Below, piece by piece: positions 33,416 to 49,135 of a DNA stretch of 64,000 bases; position 1 is the first letter of the stretch, and each line of letters begins with the position of its first letter. The position numbers and the translations under genes are program-made. The DNA comes from Metapseudomonas boanensis. GTDB taxonomy: Bacteria > Pseudomonadota > Gammaproteobacteria > Pseudomonadales > Pseudomonadaceae. The notes under the pieces were generated by a model, which was given only the letters and a program-made list of their open reading frames with translations, was not told the origin of the DNA and made no database searches. Location: positions 372,001 to 436,000 of the forward strand of contig NZ_JAGTIS010000002.1 of the NCBI RefSeq assembly GCF_018704125.1, given 5' to 3'.

Positions 33416-33859
33416 ATGCCGATGCCCGTCGAACTCATTCGCCAACTGACCGAAGAGCAGATTGCCTTCGTCCACCGCAGCGGGCTCAAGGCCGAGGTGC
33501 TGGAGCCCGGGCACATCCGTCTGCGCATGCCCCTGGAGGGTAACCAGAACCACATCGGCACCATGTACGCCGGCGCATTGTTCACCCTGGCGGAAATCCC
33601 CGGCGGCGCGCTATTCCTCACGAGCTTCGACAGCCGCCGCTTCTACCCCATCGTCAAGGAAATGAACCTGCGTTTCCGTCGCCCGGCCAGCAGCGACGTC
33701 CACGTGGAAGCCCGCCTGGATGCCGAGGAGGTCGCACGCATCCAGGAGCAAGCCGTTGCCGAGGGCAAAGCGGAGTACGTGCTGGAACTGGCCCTGCTGG
33801 ATGAGGCGGGCGAGGTGGTTGCGCAAAGCCAGGGGCTGTACCTGTTGAGGGCCCGATAG
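33416..33859 (+). CDS. YiiD-C/DUF4442-type hotdog thioesterase
   Basis: A 147-residue single hotdog-fold protein. The N-terminal helix (LIRQLTEEQIAFVHRSGLKA) is followed by RMPLEGNQNHIGTMYAGALF, with Asn-His-Ile-Gly-Thr at the usual active-site helix, and EMNLRFRRPASSDVHVEARL in the sheet. This matches the DUF4442/YiiD C-terminal thioesterase-like group; the substrate is unknown. The start has GGAGAACCC upstream. It stands alone between trxC and the universal stress gene on the same strand. Confidence 0.78.
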   Translation: MPMPVELIRQLTEEQIAFVHRSGLKAEVLEPGHIRLRMPLEGNQNHIGTMYAGALFTLAEIPGGALFLTSFDSRRFYPIVKEMNLRFRRPASSDVHVEARLDAEEVARIQEQAVAEGKAEYVLELALLDEAGEVVAQSQGLYLLRAR

Positions 33860-33932
33860 CGGGGCTTGTCCTGGATCAAGTCGCCACCGCACAAATTACC
33901 GCAGATTGGCAACCTGACCGGAGGTGCTCACC

Positions 33933-34757
33933 ATGCCCAAGCACATTCTCATCGCCCATGATCTGAGCCGTGAAGCCGACATCGCCCTGCGCCGCGCCAT
34001 CCAGTTGGCCCGGCAACATGGTGCCCGCCTGAGCCTGCTGCACGTGCTGGAAGACCACCTGCCGAATGCCGTTCAGTCCAACCTGCGCGAGGCGGCCCAA
34101 CGCATTCTCGAGGAGCGTCTGGAACAGTTGGGAGCCACCGAGTGCAAGGTATTGCTGCGCAAGGGCCGCCCCGCCCAGCAGATACTGGAAGAGTTGGAAG
34201 AAAGCCAGGCAGACCTGCTGGTCATCGGCCGGCACCACCACAACGCACCTGAGCTGTTCATCGGCACCACCCTGGAACGCGTGGCCCGGCACATCACCGC
34301 GCCTCTGCTGCTGGTGGCCGGAGACACGCCGCAGGTTCCTTATAGCCATGTGGCCGTGGCCCTGGACTTCTCCCTGTGCGCATGCGATGCCCTGCGCAGT
34401 AGCTGCGAACTGCTAGCGCCCGGGGCGACCTTGACGGCACTGAACGTCCTGGAGTTGGGCAGTCGCCTTCTATCCCGCAGCTGCAGCTCGGAGGAGCTGC
34501 TGGACACTCAGAACGAACTGCTGGGGAGACTGCTCGAAGATGAAATGGCGGGGCTGGCCACTCCGGCACCGAAGATCGAAGTGCAAGTCGCTCGTGGCGC
34601 CCTGCCCAAGGCACTGGATGATGCCGTCAGCACCCTTAATCCGCAGCTTCTGGCCCTTGGCAGCCATGGCCGTAGCCTGATCTCCCAGGCCTTGCTGGGC
34701 AGCCTGCCCTTACGCTACCTGCAGAGCCCGCCCTGCGATGTGCTGATCGTGAAGTAG
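33933..34757 (+). CDS. Tandem universal stress protein
   Basis: A 274-residue protein made of two Usp domains, about residues 1-135 and 140-274. The first has MPKHILIAHDLSREADIALR and ends VIGRHHHNAPELFIGTTLER, with ARHITAPLLLVAG. The second ends ALGSHGRSLISQALLGSLP and CDVLIVK. The Gly-2x-Gly-9x-Gly/Ser pattern of ATP-binding Usp proteins is recognisable in both. Tandem Usps serve in survival under anaerobic, stationary-phase or oxidative stress in pseudomonads. GGAGG lies eight bases before the ATG. Confidence 0.92.
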   Translation: MPKHILIAHDLSREADIALRRAIQLARQHGARLSLLHVLEDHLPNAVQSNLREAAQRILEERLEQLGATECKVLLRKGRPAQQILEELEESQADLLVIGRHHHNAPELFIGTTLERVARHITAPLLLVAGDTPQVPYSHVAVALDFSLCACDALRSSCELLAPGATLTALNVLELGSRLLSRSCSSEELLDTQNELLGRLLEDEMAGLATPAPKIEVQVARGALPKALDDAVSTLNPQLLALGSHGRSLISQALLGSLPLRYLQSPPCDVLIVK

Positions 34758-34866
34758 CCAGCGTTAGGGGCTGGGTTGAGTGCAGCGAGACCCGATGGCG
34801 GCGCGACGTGGGGAAAGCCAATACTCCGCCGACTCGCATCCCACGGCGCACTTCTTTCGGTGGTAC

Positions 34867-35631
34867 TTAGCTTTCCAGCAGATCATGCAGCTCGACGAAC
34901 TGTTGGGTGAGCTTGTGGCGCGGCTCCAGATAGATCAATGGCTTGCACGCCTGGTGCGACTCGCGCATTTTCACTGACGCCATCAGATTGACCGGCAGTA
35001 CGGGCAGGCCCTCCCCTAGCAGTTCGTCCAGCAGTTGCTGAGGCAGGGATGCGCGAGGCTGGAATTGGTTGACCACGATGCCCTCCACCTCCAGGCCTTC
35101 GTTGTGGTCTTCCTTCAGCTCCTCGATCTCTGCGAGCAGGCCGTACAGTGCATTGCGCGAAAAGCTGTCGCAATCGAAGGGGATCAGGCAACGATCGGCA
35201 GCGATAAGCGCGGAAACTGTATAGAAGTTCAGTGCCGGCGGCGTATCCAGGTAGATCCGATCGTAATCCTCGTCCAGATCCTCCAGCAGCTTGCGCAGCT
35301 TGTTGATCTTGTGCTTGGCCTCGAGCTTGGGCTGCAGGTCAGCCAACTCCGCCGTCGCGGTGACGACGTGGAGGTTATCGAAGGGGGTTTCGTAGATATC
35401 TACCTTGCCCTTGCGGAAAGAGGTGGGAGACAGCGTCTGCTTGAAGAAGTCAGCGATCCCCATGGGAATGTCTTCCCCGGTGAGCCCCGTGAGGTAATGG
35501 GTGGAGTTCGCCTGGGCATCCAGGTCGATCAACAGGGTGCGATAGCCCTGGGAAGCGCTGACCGCCGCGAGGTTGCAGGCAATGCTGGATTTACCCACAC
35601 CGCCCTTCTGATTGAACACCACTCGACGCAT
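34867..35631 (-). CDS. ParA-family ATPase without a ParB partner
   Basis: A 254-residue MinD/ParA-type ATPase. It begins MRRVVFNQKGGVGKSSIACN, with the deviant Walker A (KGGVGKSS), and has LLIDLDAQANSTHYLTG and YDRIYLDTPPALNFYTVSAL. It ends at a short helix (TQQFVELHDLLE). Such proteins position cargo such as chromosomes, chemosensory arrays or other complexes. There is no parB or centromere-like repeat beside it. P. aeruginosa has a similar orphan ParA upstream of hemE-gltDB. GAGGTG precedes the chosen ATG; a GTG four codons earlier overlaps that ribosome site. Confidence 0.9.
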   Translation of the reverse strand: MRRVVFNQKGGVGKSSIACNLAAVSASQGYRTLLIDLDAQANSTHYLTGLTGEDIPMGIADFFKQTLSPTSFRKGKVDIYETPFDNLHVVTATAELADLQPKLEAKHKINKLRKLLEDLDEDYDRIYLDTPPALNFYTVSALIAADRCLIPFDCDSFSRNALYGLLAEIEELKEDHNEGLEVEGIVVNQFQPRASLPQQLLDELLGEGLPVLPVNLMASVKMRESHQACKPLIYLEPRHKLTQQFVELHDLLES

Positions 35632-35714
35632 TGCACACCTCACTGAGCCTGGTTAGCCCTGGATTCTATGCAAAGCCTGTGACAAGGGCGAGGTATCTCT
35701 CCAGTAGAAAAGAA

Positions 35715-35734
35715 AAGGCCGCAAAAGCGGCCTT
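35715..35734 (-). terminator. Rho-independent terminator of hemE
   Basis: On the minus strand, stem AAGGCCGC/GCGGCCTT with a TTTT loop is followed by TTCTTTTCT, ten bases past the hemE stop codon. It separates hemE from the downstream ParA-like gene. Confidence 0.88.
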
Positions 35735-35743
35735 GTTGTTTCG

Positions 35744-36811
35744 TTACTGATGGTACTGCGCCGACTGCTCATGCACCGCCTCGAAGAAGGCGCCTGCATG
35801 GGCCGGGTCCACTTCCGGGGTGATGCCATGGCCGAGGTTGAACACATGGCCGGTGCCAGAGCCATAGGCAGCCAGGATACGCGCTACTTCGGCGCGAATC
35901 GCTGCTGGATTGGCGTAGAGCACCGACGGGTCCATGTTGCCCTGCAGGGCCACCTTGCTGCCTACACGGGCGCGGGCACTGCCGATGTCGCAGGTCCAGT
36001 CCAACCCCAGGGCGTCGGCGCCGGTGTCGGCCATGGACTCCAGCCACAGGCCGCCACCCTTGGTGAACAGGATCACCGGCACGCGGCGCCCGTCATGCTC
36101 ACGGATCAGACCGTCGACGATCTTCTTCATATAGGCCAGGGAGAACTCCTGGTACGCTGCCGCCGAGAGGCTGCCGCCCCAGGAGTCGAAAATCTGCACC
36201 GCCTGGGCGCCAGCCTTGATCTGGCCGTTCAGATAGCTGGTAACCGACTGCGCCAGCTTGTCCAGCAGCGCGTGCATGGCCTGCGGGTTGTCGTAGAGCA
36301 TCGCCTTGGACTTGCGGAAGTCGCGACTGGAGCCGCCCTCGACCATGTAGGTGGCCAAGGTCCAGGGGCTGCCGGAGAAGCCGATCAGCGGAACGCGGCC
36401 ATTCAGTTCGCGGCGGATGGTGCGTACGGCATCCATCACATAGCCCAGGTCCTTTTCCGGATCCGGAATCGGCAGGGCATCGATATCGGCCTGGCTGCTC
36501 ACGACCTTCTTGAAGCGCGGGCCTTCCCCGGCCTCGAAGTACAGGCCCTGCCCCATGGCGTCGGGGATGGTGAGGATGTCGGAGAAGAGGATCGCCGCAT
36601 CCAACTGCGGATAGCGATCCAGCGGCTGCAGGGTCACTTCGCAGGCCAACTGTGGGTTCATGCACAGGCTCATGAAGTCACCGGCCTTGGCGCGGGTTGC
36701 GCGGTACTCCGGCAGGTAGCGACCGGCCTGGCGCATCATCCAGACAGGGGTGACATCGACGGGCTGCTTCTGCAGCGCGCGGAGGAAACGGTCGTTCTTC
36801 AGAGCGGTCAT
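35744..36811 (-). CDS. hemE: Uroporphyrinogen decarboxylase
   Basis: A 355-residue enzyme that removes four carboxyl groups from uroporphyrinogen III to give coproporphyrinogen III in haem synthesis. The N-terminal signature [18 protein letters not shown] is complete, followed by [12 protein letters not shown] and [17 protein letters not shown] in the active-site cleft. The start MTALKNDRF fits other members and is preceded by GGAA. The frame upstream covers the gltD terminator and is not coding. It is flanked by terminators on both sides, so it is transcribed on its own. Confidence 0.97.
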   Translation of the reverse strand: MTALKNDRFLRALQKQPVDVTPVWMMRQAGRYLPEYRATRAKAGDFMSLCMNPQLACEVTLQPLDRYPQLDAAILFSDILTIPDAMGQGLYFEAGEGPRFKKVVSSQADIDALPIPDPEKDLGYVMDAVRTIRRELNGRVPLIGFSGSPWTLATYMVEGGSSRDFRKSKAMLYDNPQAMHALLDKLAQSVTSYLNGQIKAGAQAVQIFDSWGGSLSAAAYQEFSLAYMKKIVDGLIREHDGRRVPVILFTKGGGLWLESMADTGADALGLDWTCDIGSARARVGSKVALQGNMDPSVLYANPAAIRAEVARILAAYGSGTGHVFNLGHGITPEVDPAHAGAFFEAVHEQSAQYHQ

Positions 36812-36860
36812 GGCAGGATTCCAACAAAAAAGTGCGGGCATTTTCGCAAAGCCCAACGCA

Positions 36861-36886
36861 AAAGGCACGGCGGGTGCCGTGCCTTT
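36861..36886 (-). terminator. Rho-independent terminator of gltBD
   Basis: A ten-base-pair stem AAAGGCACGG/CCGTGCCTTT with a six-base loop, followed on the minus strand by TTGCG after a TTTT run at the stem base. It lies about 45 bases downstream of the gltD stop and ahead of the hemE start. Confidence 0.82.
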
Positions 36887-36929
36887 TGTCCATCGCGACG
36901 AAATGACGCGTTGCGCAGATGGGTACGCC

Positions 36930-38357
<1,428 letters not shown>

Positions 38358-38383
38358 TCATCAAACCACTTCAGGCGCTGTTG

Positions 38384-42829
<4,446 letters not shown>

Positions 42830-43020
42830 AGGGAACTCTCACCAGGGTTGCCTTCATAAAAAGGCAGAATTTCTTTTTAATTCAAACACTTACCACGCGC
42901 GCAGGACTTGGCGCCAGCTTTGCGCAGGCAAAAGGGAGGTCATTGTACATATCCACTTCGGCGACCACAAATCCGCGCGGCGAACAAGCGAAAATTAATG
43001 TCGCAAAAATGAAGGAATGA

Positions 43021-43050
43021 ACCAAGGGGTCGTGATAGCGACCCCTTGGT
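43021..43050 (-). terminator. Hairpin terminator after the damX-like gene
   Basis: A perfect 12-base-pair stem ACCAAGGGGTCG/CGACCCCTTGGT with a six-base loop, 30 bases past the stop of the minus-strand damX-like gene. The sequence after it on that strand (TCATTCCTTCATTTTTGC) is moderately T-rich. It marks the end of the pil-aro-damX transcription block. Confidence 0.75.
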
Positions 43051-43079
43051 CAAAAGGCGGGTGAGCGGGTTCGCAAGGG

Positions 43080-44723
43080 CTAGCGAGCCATCTCCTGCTG
43101 AATGCTGGCGAATGTCTTGGGCCAGGGTTTACCAGCCTGGATCTTCGCCGGCAAGGACTTGATGGCGGCTTGTGCAGCGGTGCGGCTGGCGAAGCTGCCA
43201 TAGGTGACCACGTAAAGCGCCTTACCCTGGTGCACCTTCTTGAAGTAGCGGTACTGACCGCCATTCTGGCGCACGAATGCCTGCGCATTGCCTTCCGAAC
43301 CGGTGCCCAGGATCTGTAGGGCAAAGTGGCTACCCGCCTGGGTGCCGTACCAGCCATTGGTGCTGGAACCCGTTGCGGCGGCAGGAGCCGGTTTGGTAGC
43401 AGGTTTCGCCGCGACGGCCGGTACAGGAGCAGGCTTGGTAACCGGCGCCGGAGCCACCGGTTTCGGAGCGGGCGCCGGAGCTGGCTTGGCCGCGGGCGCC
43501 GCAGCGATCGGCTGCACCGGGGCAGGCATCGGTTGGGCCATCGGGATAGGCTCAACAGGCGCGACGGGCGCCGCGCTGGCAACCGATCCCTGCGGCGGCG
43601 CCATGCTGGTCACGGTCGGCGGAACAGCGGACGGCGCCTGATTGGCCGCGCCATCCTCCGGTTCGCCCTGGCCTGCAGCCTGGGCCAAGGGTTCGCGGAT
43701 CACCGGCTGCGACTCGCCCACCAGCGGCAACGGTAGCGGCTGGGAGGAGCCCGCGAACTCAACGGCCGGGGTACCACCGGCGTTTGTTGCCCCAGCAGTA
43801 GGATCGGCTGGCGCAGCAGCTTGGCCCAAGGGCAACTGTGCGGTACTCGGGACCACCTCGGCACCACCATCGCTGCGCCCTTGCATCAGCCAGGCGGCAA
43901 TCACGCCCACACCCACGACGGCCAGAGCCGCCAAGTGCTTCTTCGGCAGGCTGAAACCGGGACCGGAACGCCGCGCCGCGCCGCGCTGGGCCAACATGGC
44001 TTCAATCAGCAGATCGCGTGCGATCTGGTTGATCCCACCCGGCCAACCACCGGACTGCAGATGGATGTCCTCGATCTGCTCTTCGGTCAGGGCGTCGAGG
44101 CCACGACCCGCCCCTTCCAGACGCTGCGCCAGATACTCGCGCGTTTCCTCTTGGCTATAGGGCTGCAATTCGATGACGTGAAAGCGCTCCTCGCCATCAG
44201 CGAGCGCATCGAGCCGCGCAAGCAGTTCGTCCTCGGCGAAGAGGAACACATGGGGACGCCCCTCCACATTGCCTTCAGCCAGAACCGCAAGGTTGGCAAG
44301 GGAAGCATCATCCAGCGCTTCTGCATCATCGACCAGCAGATAGACTTCCTGGCCAGTCAGCGCCAGCTGGGCAATTTGCGCCAGAATCGAGCGCGTGTCC
44401 GCCTGTACGACATTCAAACCTTGGGCAATCTGCCGAAGCAGACCGCCCGATTCCACCGCATTGCGCGCGGACACTACGACGCTCTGCACGCTCTGCTTGT
44501 TAGTGCTCGCCACGAGCGCCTGGCGCAGGAGCGTCTTGCCACTGCCATGAGGCCCGCTGACAACGAGCATGAGCTGGCTGTAACGCGCCAAATGATGCAA
44601 TTGCCCCAGCACCGGCTTGCGCTGTGCCGGATAGAACTTGAAGCCCGGGACGCGTGGCGCGAAAGGGTCGTGGGTAAATTGATAGTGGCCGAGGAAGGCC
44701 TCATCGGCGTGCAAGCTGCTCAT
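43080..44723 (-). CDS. damX: DamX-like protein: AAA ATPase, membrane segment and SPOR domain
   Basis: A 547-residue protein. Residues 30-250 form an ExeA-like AAA ATPase with Walker A GPHGSGKT (57-64) and VYLLVDDAEALDD. A single membrane segment follows near 266-287 (HLAALAVVGVGVIAAWLM), then about 170 residues of Ala/Pro-rich linker and a C-terminal SPOR domain (SHFALQILGTGSEGNAQAFV, then VVTYGSFASRTAAQAAI). SPOR domains bind denuded septal peptidoglycan, so a role in cell division is likely. It lies eight bases after aroB; the aroK-aroB-damX order is common in gammaproteobacteria. Confidence 0.9.
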   Translation of the reverse strand: MSSLHADEAFLGHYQFTHDPFAPRVPGFKFYPAQRKPVLGQLHHLARYSQLMLVVSGPHGSGKTLLRQALVASTNKQSVQSVVVSARNAVESGGLLRQIAQGLNVVQADTRSILAQIAQLALTGQEVYLLVDDAEALDDASLANLAVLAEGNVEGRPHVFLFAEDELLARLDALADGEERFHVIELQPYSQEETREYLAQRLEGAGRGLDALTEEQIEDIHLQSGGWPGGINQIARDLLIEAMLAQRGAARRSGPGFSLPKKHLAALAVVGVGVIAAWLMQGRSDGGAEVVPSTAQLPLGQAAAPADPTAGATNAGGTPAVEFAGSSQPLPLPLVGESQPVIREPLAQAAGQGEPEDGAANQAPSAVPPTVTSMAPPQGSVASAAPVAPVEPIPMAQPMPAPVQPIAAAPAAKPAPAPAPKPVAPAPVTKPAPVPAVAAKPATKPAPAAATGSSTNGWYGTQAGSHFALQILGTGSEGNAQAFVRQNGGQYRYFKKVHQGKALYVVTYGSFASRTAAQAAIKSLPAKIQAGKPWPKTFASIQQEMAR

Positions 44724-44731
44724 GGGATTCC

Positions 44732-45835
44732 TTACTCTCCAAGCTGGTCGGCCAGCGCGCGGTAGTCGGTGCTCAACGTGGCATCCAATACCTCACGCGG
44801 GAACTCTGCGGTGACGACGGCTTCCCCGATCTGGCGCAACAGCACCAGTCGCAATTGGCCATCGAGCACCTTCTTGTCTACGGCCATGTGTTCGAGAAAA
44901 TGTTCCGGCGCCATTTCCACCGGCGGCACCACCGGCAGGCCTGCGCGGCGCAGCAATCGAATTGCATCATCACGCTCTGCGACGGAAATCCAGCCCAGTC
45001 GCCGGGACATCTCCAGGGCCATTACGGTGCCGGCCCCGACCGCCTCGCCATGTAGCCAGACACCATAGCCCTGATGCGTTTCGATGGCATGGCCGAAAGT
45101 GTGGCCCAGGTTGAGGATCGCACGCAGGCCGGACTCGCGCTCATCGACGCCTACCACGCGGGCTTTGGCGGCGCAGGAGCGCTCGATGGCTTCAGTCAGG
45201 GCTACCGCATCAAGGCCGCGCAAGGCGCTCATCTGCGAGGAAAGCCAAGGCAGGAAAGGCTTGTCACAGATCAGGCCGTACTTGATGACCTCAGCCAAGC
45301 CGGCAGACAACTCGCGGGGCGGCAGCGTGCCAAGTGTGTCAGTGTCGATGATCACGGCCTTGGGCTGGTAGAAAGCGCCGACCATGTTCTTGCCGAGCGG
45401 ATGGTTGATGCCGGTCTTGCCGCCAACTGACGAGTCCACCTGGGACAACAGGGTGGTCGGCACCTGGATGAAGTCGACACCACGCTGGTAGCAGGCGGCA
45501 GCAAAGCCAGCCATATCGCCGATGACGCCACCGCCCAGGGCGATGACGGTGGTACGGCGGTCGTGCCGCGCCGTCAGCAAGGCATCGAAGATGAGTTGGA
45601 GCGTTTCCCAGTTCTTGTGGGCTTCGCCGTCCGGAAGAATTACCGGCAACACCGAGTATCCCTGGAGCGTATTGCTCAGCCGCTCGAGATAGAGTGGCGC
45701 GACCGTCTCGTTGGTGACGATGGCGACTTGTCGCCCAGCGATGTGCGGCGTGAATAACTCGGGCCGAGACAGCAGCCCCGAGCCGATGTGGATGGGATAG
45801 CTACGCTCGCCAAGATCGACCTGAAGTGTCCGCAT
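44732..45835 (-). CDS. aroB: 3-dehydroquinate synthase
   Basis: A 367-residue enzyme of the shikimate pathway that turns DAHP into 3-dehydroquinate using NAD and a metal. The motifs [41 protein letters not shown] and [10 protein letters not shown], and the metal ligands in [11 protein letters not shown], are all present. The start ([17 protein letters not shown]) follows GGGGGCCCC. The longer open frame upstream overlaps aroK. It lies between aroK and the damX-like gene. Confidence 0.97.
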   Translation of the reverse strand: MRTLQVDLGERSYPIHIGSGLLSRPELFTPHIAGRQVAIVTNETVAPLYLERLSNTLQGYSVLPVILPDGEAHKNWETLQLIFDALLTARHDRRTTVIALGGGVIGDMAGFAAACYQRGVDFIQVPTTLLSQVDSSVGGKTGINHPLGKNMVGAFYQPKAVIIDTDTLGTLPPRELSAGLAEVIKYGLICDKPFLPWLSSQMSALRGLDAVALTEAIERSCAAKARVVGVDERESGLRAILNLGHTFGHAIETHQGYGVWLHGEAVGAGTVMALEMSRRLGWISVAERDDAIRLLRRAGLPVVPPVEMAPEHFLEHMAVDKKVLDGQLRLVLLRQIGEAVVTAEFPREVLDATLSTDYRALADQLGE

Positions 45836-45887
45836 GGGGCCCCCGAGACAAAAAAGGGCTAAAGAATAGCGCAGTTCCGCCCTCGCT

Positions 45888-46406
45888 TTAACGGGGCGGA
45901 AGCGCTTGTAGGCGCTCAAGGATTTCGTTGACTACCAATCGCGGCGGCCGCTCATCCGTTTCAATGATGATGTCGGCGATCTCGCGATAGAGCGGGTCGC
46001 GTATCGACATCAGATCGCGCAGCACCTTGCCCGGGTCCGCAGTCCGCAACAAGGGGCGATTGCGATCACGCGATGTACGCTCGATCTGCTGCTCTACCGA
46101 GGTATGCAGATACACCACACGGCCACCGCAGCGAAGCGCATGGCGATTGGCCGGGCGCAATACCGCTCCGCCACCCGTCGCCAAAACGACGCCGTCCTCC
46201 TCACAGAGTTCCTCGATCATCGCCTGCTCGCGATCACGGAAGCCTTGTTCGCCTTCCACATCGAAGATCCATGGGATATCCGCACCGGTACGCTGCTCGA
46301 TTTCCTTGTCGGAGTCCTTGAACGGGAGACGCAGTTCCTTGGCAAGCAAACGCCCGATGGTGCTTTTCCCAGCCCCCATCGGGCCAATCAATATCAAATT
46401 TCGCAC
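45888..46406 (-). CDS. aroK: Shikimate kinase
   Basis: A 172-residue P-loop kinase that phosphorylates shikimate. The GTG at 46406 gives [20 protein letters not shown], the N-terminus expected from P. aeruginosa as I recall it, with the Walker A motif at residues 9-16; [20 protein letters not shown] and [10 protein letters not shown] follow. An in-frame TTG at 46415 overlaps the pilQ stop codon (TTGA) and is the main alternative start, adding three residues. Either way the gene is coupled tightly to pilQ. Confidence 0.95.
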   Translation of the reverse strand: MRNLILIGPMGAGKSTIGRLLAKELRLPFKDSDKEIEQRTGADIPWIFDVEGEQGFRDREQAMIEELCEEDGVVLATGGGAVLRPANRHALRCGGRVVYLHTSVEQQIERTSRDRNRPLLRTADPGKVLRDLMSIRDPLYREIADIIIETDERPPRLVVNEILERLQALPPR

Positions 46407-46411
46407 TGCAC

Positions 46412-48586
46412 TCAACGACTCACAGCAATGGCCTGGCTGTTCATGATACGCGGAGTGAGAAATACCAACAGCTCAGATTTCTTGTCCTGCACAACATCAC
46501 GACGGAACAGTCGACCAAGGAAGGGCAGATCCCCCAGGAACGGCACCTTGTCCACCGCCTTGATCTGGGTGTTGGAGAACACGCCACCGATGACGATGGT
46601 CTCGCCATCGTTGACCAGCACCTTGGCATTGACCTCGTTCTTGTTGATCGGCGGTACGCCGTTCAGGGCATTGGCGAAGTCCGGTGCATCCTTGGTCACT
46701 TTCACTTCCATGATGATGCGGTTGTCCGGGGTGATCTGCGGCGTCACTTCCAGTGACAGCGCCGCCTCCTTGAAGGATGTGGTGGTCGCACCGCTGGAGC
46801 TGGCCTCCTGGTAGGGAATTTCGGCGCCCTTGAGGATCTTCGCGGTTTCCTTGTCGGCCGTGACGACCTTGGGCTGCGAAACGATCTCGCCGTTGCCGGT
46901 CTTCTCCATGGCCGAGAGCTGGAGATCCAGGATGGCGTGGTTGGAAATGAAACCGATGCCGATACCCGAGGTGCTGTTCACTGCCCCCATGTCGACGAAA
47001 GGCACCGGCGAGTCACTTTCATTGGTCGGCAGCGTACAGTTGCCAGCGAAGGGACCACAGCTCGCGCCGTCCTGATCTTCGATACCAATGTTGCCGTCCT
47101 TGCCAAAGCCAGCCCAGTTGCCGCTGGTGAATGCCCCACCCCAGCGAACGCCCAATGCTTTGTCGTAGTCGACGTTGGCTTCGACGATGCGCGCTTCGAT
47201 CATGACCTGGCGCACCGGGATATCCAGTTGGGTGACGATGCGGCGCAGCTCATCCAGTTTATCCTGGGTCTGGTAGGCGATGATGCTGTTGGTGCGGTCG
47301 TCGACGGTGATCGAGCCGCGCTCGTCAGCACCGGCGGCAGCCGGATCGCTGCTGGTAACCGACTGGAACAGCTTGGCGATGTCCGAGGCCTTGGCATAGT
47401 TCACCTGGATCAGCTCACGACGCAGGGGAGCCAACTCGGCAATCTGCTTCTGCGATTCCAGCTCCTGGCGCTCGCGAGCCGCGATCTCGTCGGCCGGCGC
47501 AACCAGCAGGACGTTACCTACTTTGCGCTTGTCCAGGCCCTTGGTTTTCAACACCAGGTCCAGCGCCTGGTCCCAGGGCACGTTCTGCAGGCGCAGGGTG
47601 ATATTGCCCTGCACGGTATCGGAGGCCACAAGGTTCAGGTCGGTGAAGTCCGCGATCAGCTGCAGCACTGAGCGCACGTCGATGTCCTGGAAGTTCAGTG
47701 ACAGCTTCTCACCGCTGTAGGCGAAGCGATCAGCCTTGCGCTTCTCGGCATCGCCCTGGCTCAGGGGCTTGATGCTGACGGTCAGTTTGTTGTCAGTCTG
47801 GTAGGCCAGGTAATCGTAGAAACCAGTCGGCTCGATGCTGATGCTCGCCTTGTCGCCCGAACCCGAGGCACTGACGAACTGTACGGGCGTGGCGAAATCC
47901 TTCACATCCAGGCGCACCCGGAGTGGCTCTGGCAGCTGGGTTTTGGCGAAGTCCAGACGAATCTTGCCGCCCTGCTCCTGGATATCAGGGCTTACGCTGG
48001 GGTCGGAGAGAGTGATGACGACGTTGCCTTCGCCCTGCTCGCCTCGCTGGAAATCGATGTTCTCGATGGCCTTGCCGATAGACGCATAGTTACGAGCGGG
48101 TTGCGACGTAGCCAGTGCTGCCGGAGCAGGGGCTGGCGCCGGCGCAGTGCGCGCGGCCTGGCCGGGTGCCGAGCCTCCGACCAGCACGTAAAGGTTTCGA
48201 CCTTCGACGCGGGTGCTGTACGGCACTAGGCTGGACAGGTTAATGATCAGGCGCGTGCGATCCTTGGCCTCGACCACGGTCACGCTGCGCGCATTGCCAA
48301 CACCGAGTTCACGATTCTTGCTGCCGAGCTTGCTGGACACGCCCGGCAGATCGAGTGCGATACGCGCTGGCTGCTCGATGGTGTAACCGCGCGGAGCACT
48401 GACCGGCTCGTCGAAGCCCAGCTTGAGTTCGACCCTGTCGCCCGGCAGGGCCGCGACGTCCAGCGCCAGCAGGTTCGCCGCCAGGACTGCTGGTGACAGC
48501 AGGGCAGCCAATAGCGTTATACCGAGGCGCGATAGCGAGCTTTTCATCATCTGGTTCCGTTGTGCAGACCGGTAGTTGTAATTCAT
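46412..48586 (-). CDS. pilQ: Type IV pilus secretin PilQ
   Basis: An outer-membrane secretin of 711-724 residues. A signal peptide ([21 protein letters not shown]) precedes two AMIN domains ([20 protein letters not shown] and a second copy near 200), then STN/N1 domains ([20 protein letters not shown]) and the C-terminal secretin core ([20 protein letters not shown], then [13 protein letters not shown]). The pilus fibre passes through this gate. The ATG at 48586 has GAGGTGA just upstream; ATGs at 48550 and 48547 lie nearer the signal peptide and may be the true start. It is the last pil gene of the pilMNOPQ operon. Confidence 0.95.
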   Translation of the reverse strand: MNYNYRSAQRNQMMKSSLSRLGITLLAALLSPAVLAANLLALDVAALPGDRVELKLGFDEPVSAPRGYTIEQPARIALDLPGVSSKLGSKNRELGVGNARSVTVVEAKDRTRLIINLSSLVPYSTRVEGRNLYVLVGGSAPGQAARTAPAPAPAPAALATSQPARNYASIGKAIENIDFQRGEQGEGNVVITLSDPSVSPDIQEQGGKIRLDFAKTQLPEPLRVRLDVKDFATPVQFVSASGSGDKASISIEPTGFYDYLAYQTDNKLTVSIKPLSQGDAEKRKADRFAYSGEKLSLNFQDIDVRSVLQLIADFTDLNLVASDTVQGNITLRLQNVPWDQALDLVLKTKGLDKRKVGNVLLVAPADEIAARERQELESQKQIAELAPLRRELIQVNYAKASDIAKLFQSVTSSDPAAAGADERGSITVDDRTNSIIAYQTQDKLDELRRIVTQLDIPVRQVMIEARIVEANVDYDKALGVRWGGAFTSGNWAGFGKDGNIGIEDQDGASCGPFAGNCTLPTNESDSPVPFVDMGAVNSTSGIGIGFISNHAILDLQLSAMEKTGNGEIVSQPKVVTADKETAKILKGAEIPYQEASSSGATTTSFKEAALSLEVTPQITPDNRIIMEVKVTKDAPDFANALNGVPPINKNEVNAKVLVNDGETIVIGGVFSNTQIKAVDKVPFLGDLPFLGRLFRRDVVQDKKSELLVFLTPRIMNSQAIAVSR

Positions 48587-48601
48587 CAGGTCACCTCGCC
48601 C

Positions 48602-49135
48602 TCAAGAGCGCTCCTTGAGCGCGAGACTCCGTGGCCGCTCCAGCCAGCCACCCTCCCCGTCCGGGACAATCTCGATCACTTCGACCTTGGCCTCGTCGAT
48701 GCCGACGATACGGCCATGGTTGCGGCCGAGGTAATCCCCCACCTTGACTCGATGCACCCCTCCCGCGCCTCGAACCAATGCAAAGGTTCCACCTGTATTG
48801 GATAGCGTGCCCACCATCTCGAACGCCTCGATGTTGAAGCCCTCGAGGAACTGCTTGATTCGGGTCTCATCCGGACGAATATCCTTGGAACCCTTCTGTT
48901 GCTTGGCCAGTTCGATCTTGATCGGTGGCTGGAACGGGCTGCGCAAGGCGGCCGCGCCGTAGGTGAAGGCTTCGTACGGCAGAAACTTCGGCAACGGTTC
49001 GATGGAGCCCTTGGGGCGTGCGCGCACCTCGTCCATGTAGGCCTGCAAGTCGCTGAAATCGTTCCCTGCGCCACAGCCTGAAAGGCCTGCCAGCGCCAGG
49101 GCACAAAGGATCAGTCGGGCGCGGACACTACTCAT
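48602..49135 (-). CDS. pilP: Type IV pilus inner-membrane lipoprotein PilP
   Basis: A 177-residue protein with a lipobox (ALAGLSGC, lipid Cys21), a disordered stretch (YMDEVRARPKGSIEPLPKF) that binds PilNO, and a C-terminal beta domain (FALVRGAGGVHRVKVGDYLG) that contacts PilQ. It links the inner-membrane PilMNO complex to the outer-membrane secretin. The start overlaps the pilO stop by four bases. Confidence 0.95.
   Translation of the reverse strand: MSSVRARLILCALALAGLSGCGAGNDFSDLQAYMDEVRARPKGSIEPLPKFLPYEAFTYGAAALRSPFQPPIKIELAKQQKGSKDIRPDETRIKQFLEGFNIEAFEMVGTLSNTGGTFALVRGAGGVHRVKVGDYLGRNHGRIVGIDEAKVEVIEIVPDGEGGWLERPRSLALKERS

Noticed and set aside
43362-43640. Ala/Pro/Lys repeats in the damX-like gene as a DNA repeat or array
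   Set aside because: They are an irregular low-complexity protein linker between membrane segment and SPOR domain, not a DNA repeat with a fixed unit. No CRISPR-like spacing occurs anywhere in the window.
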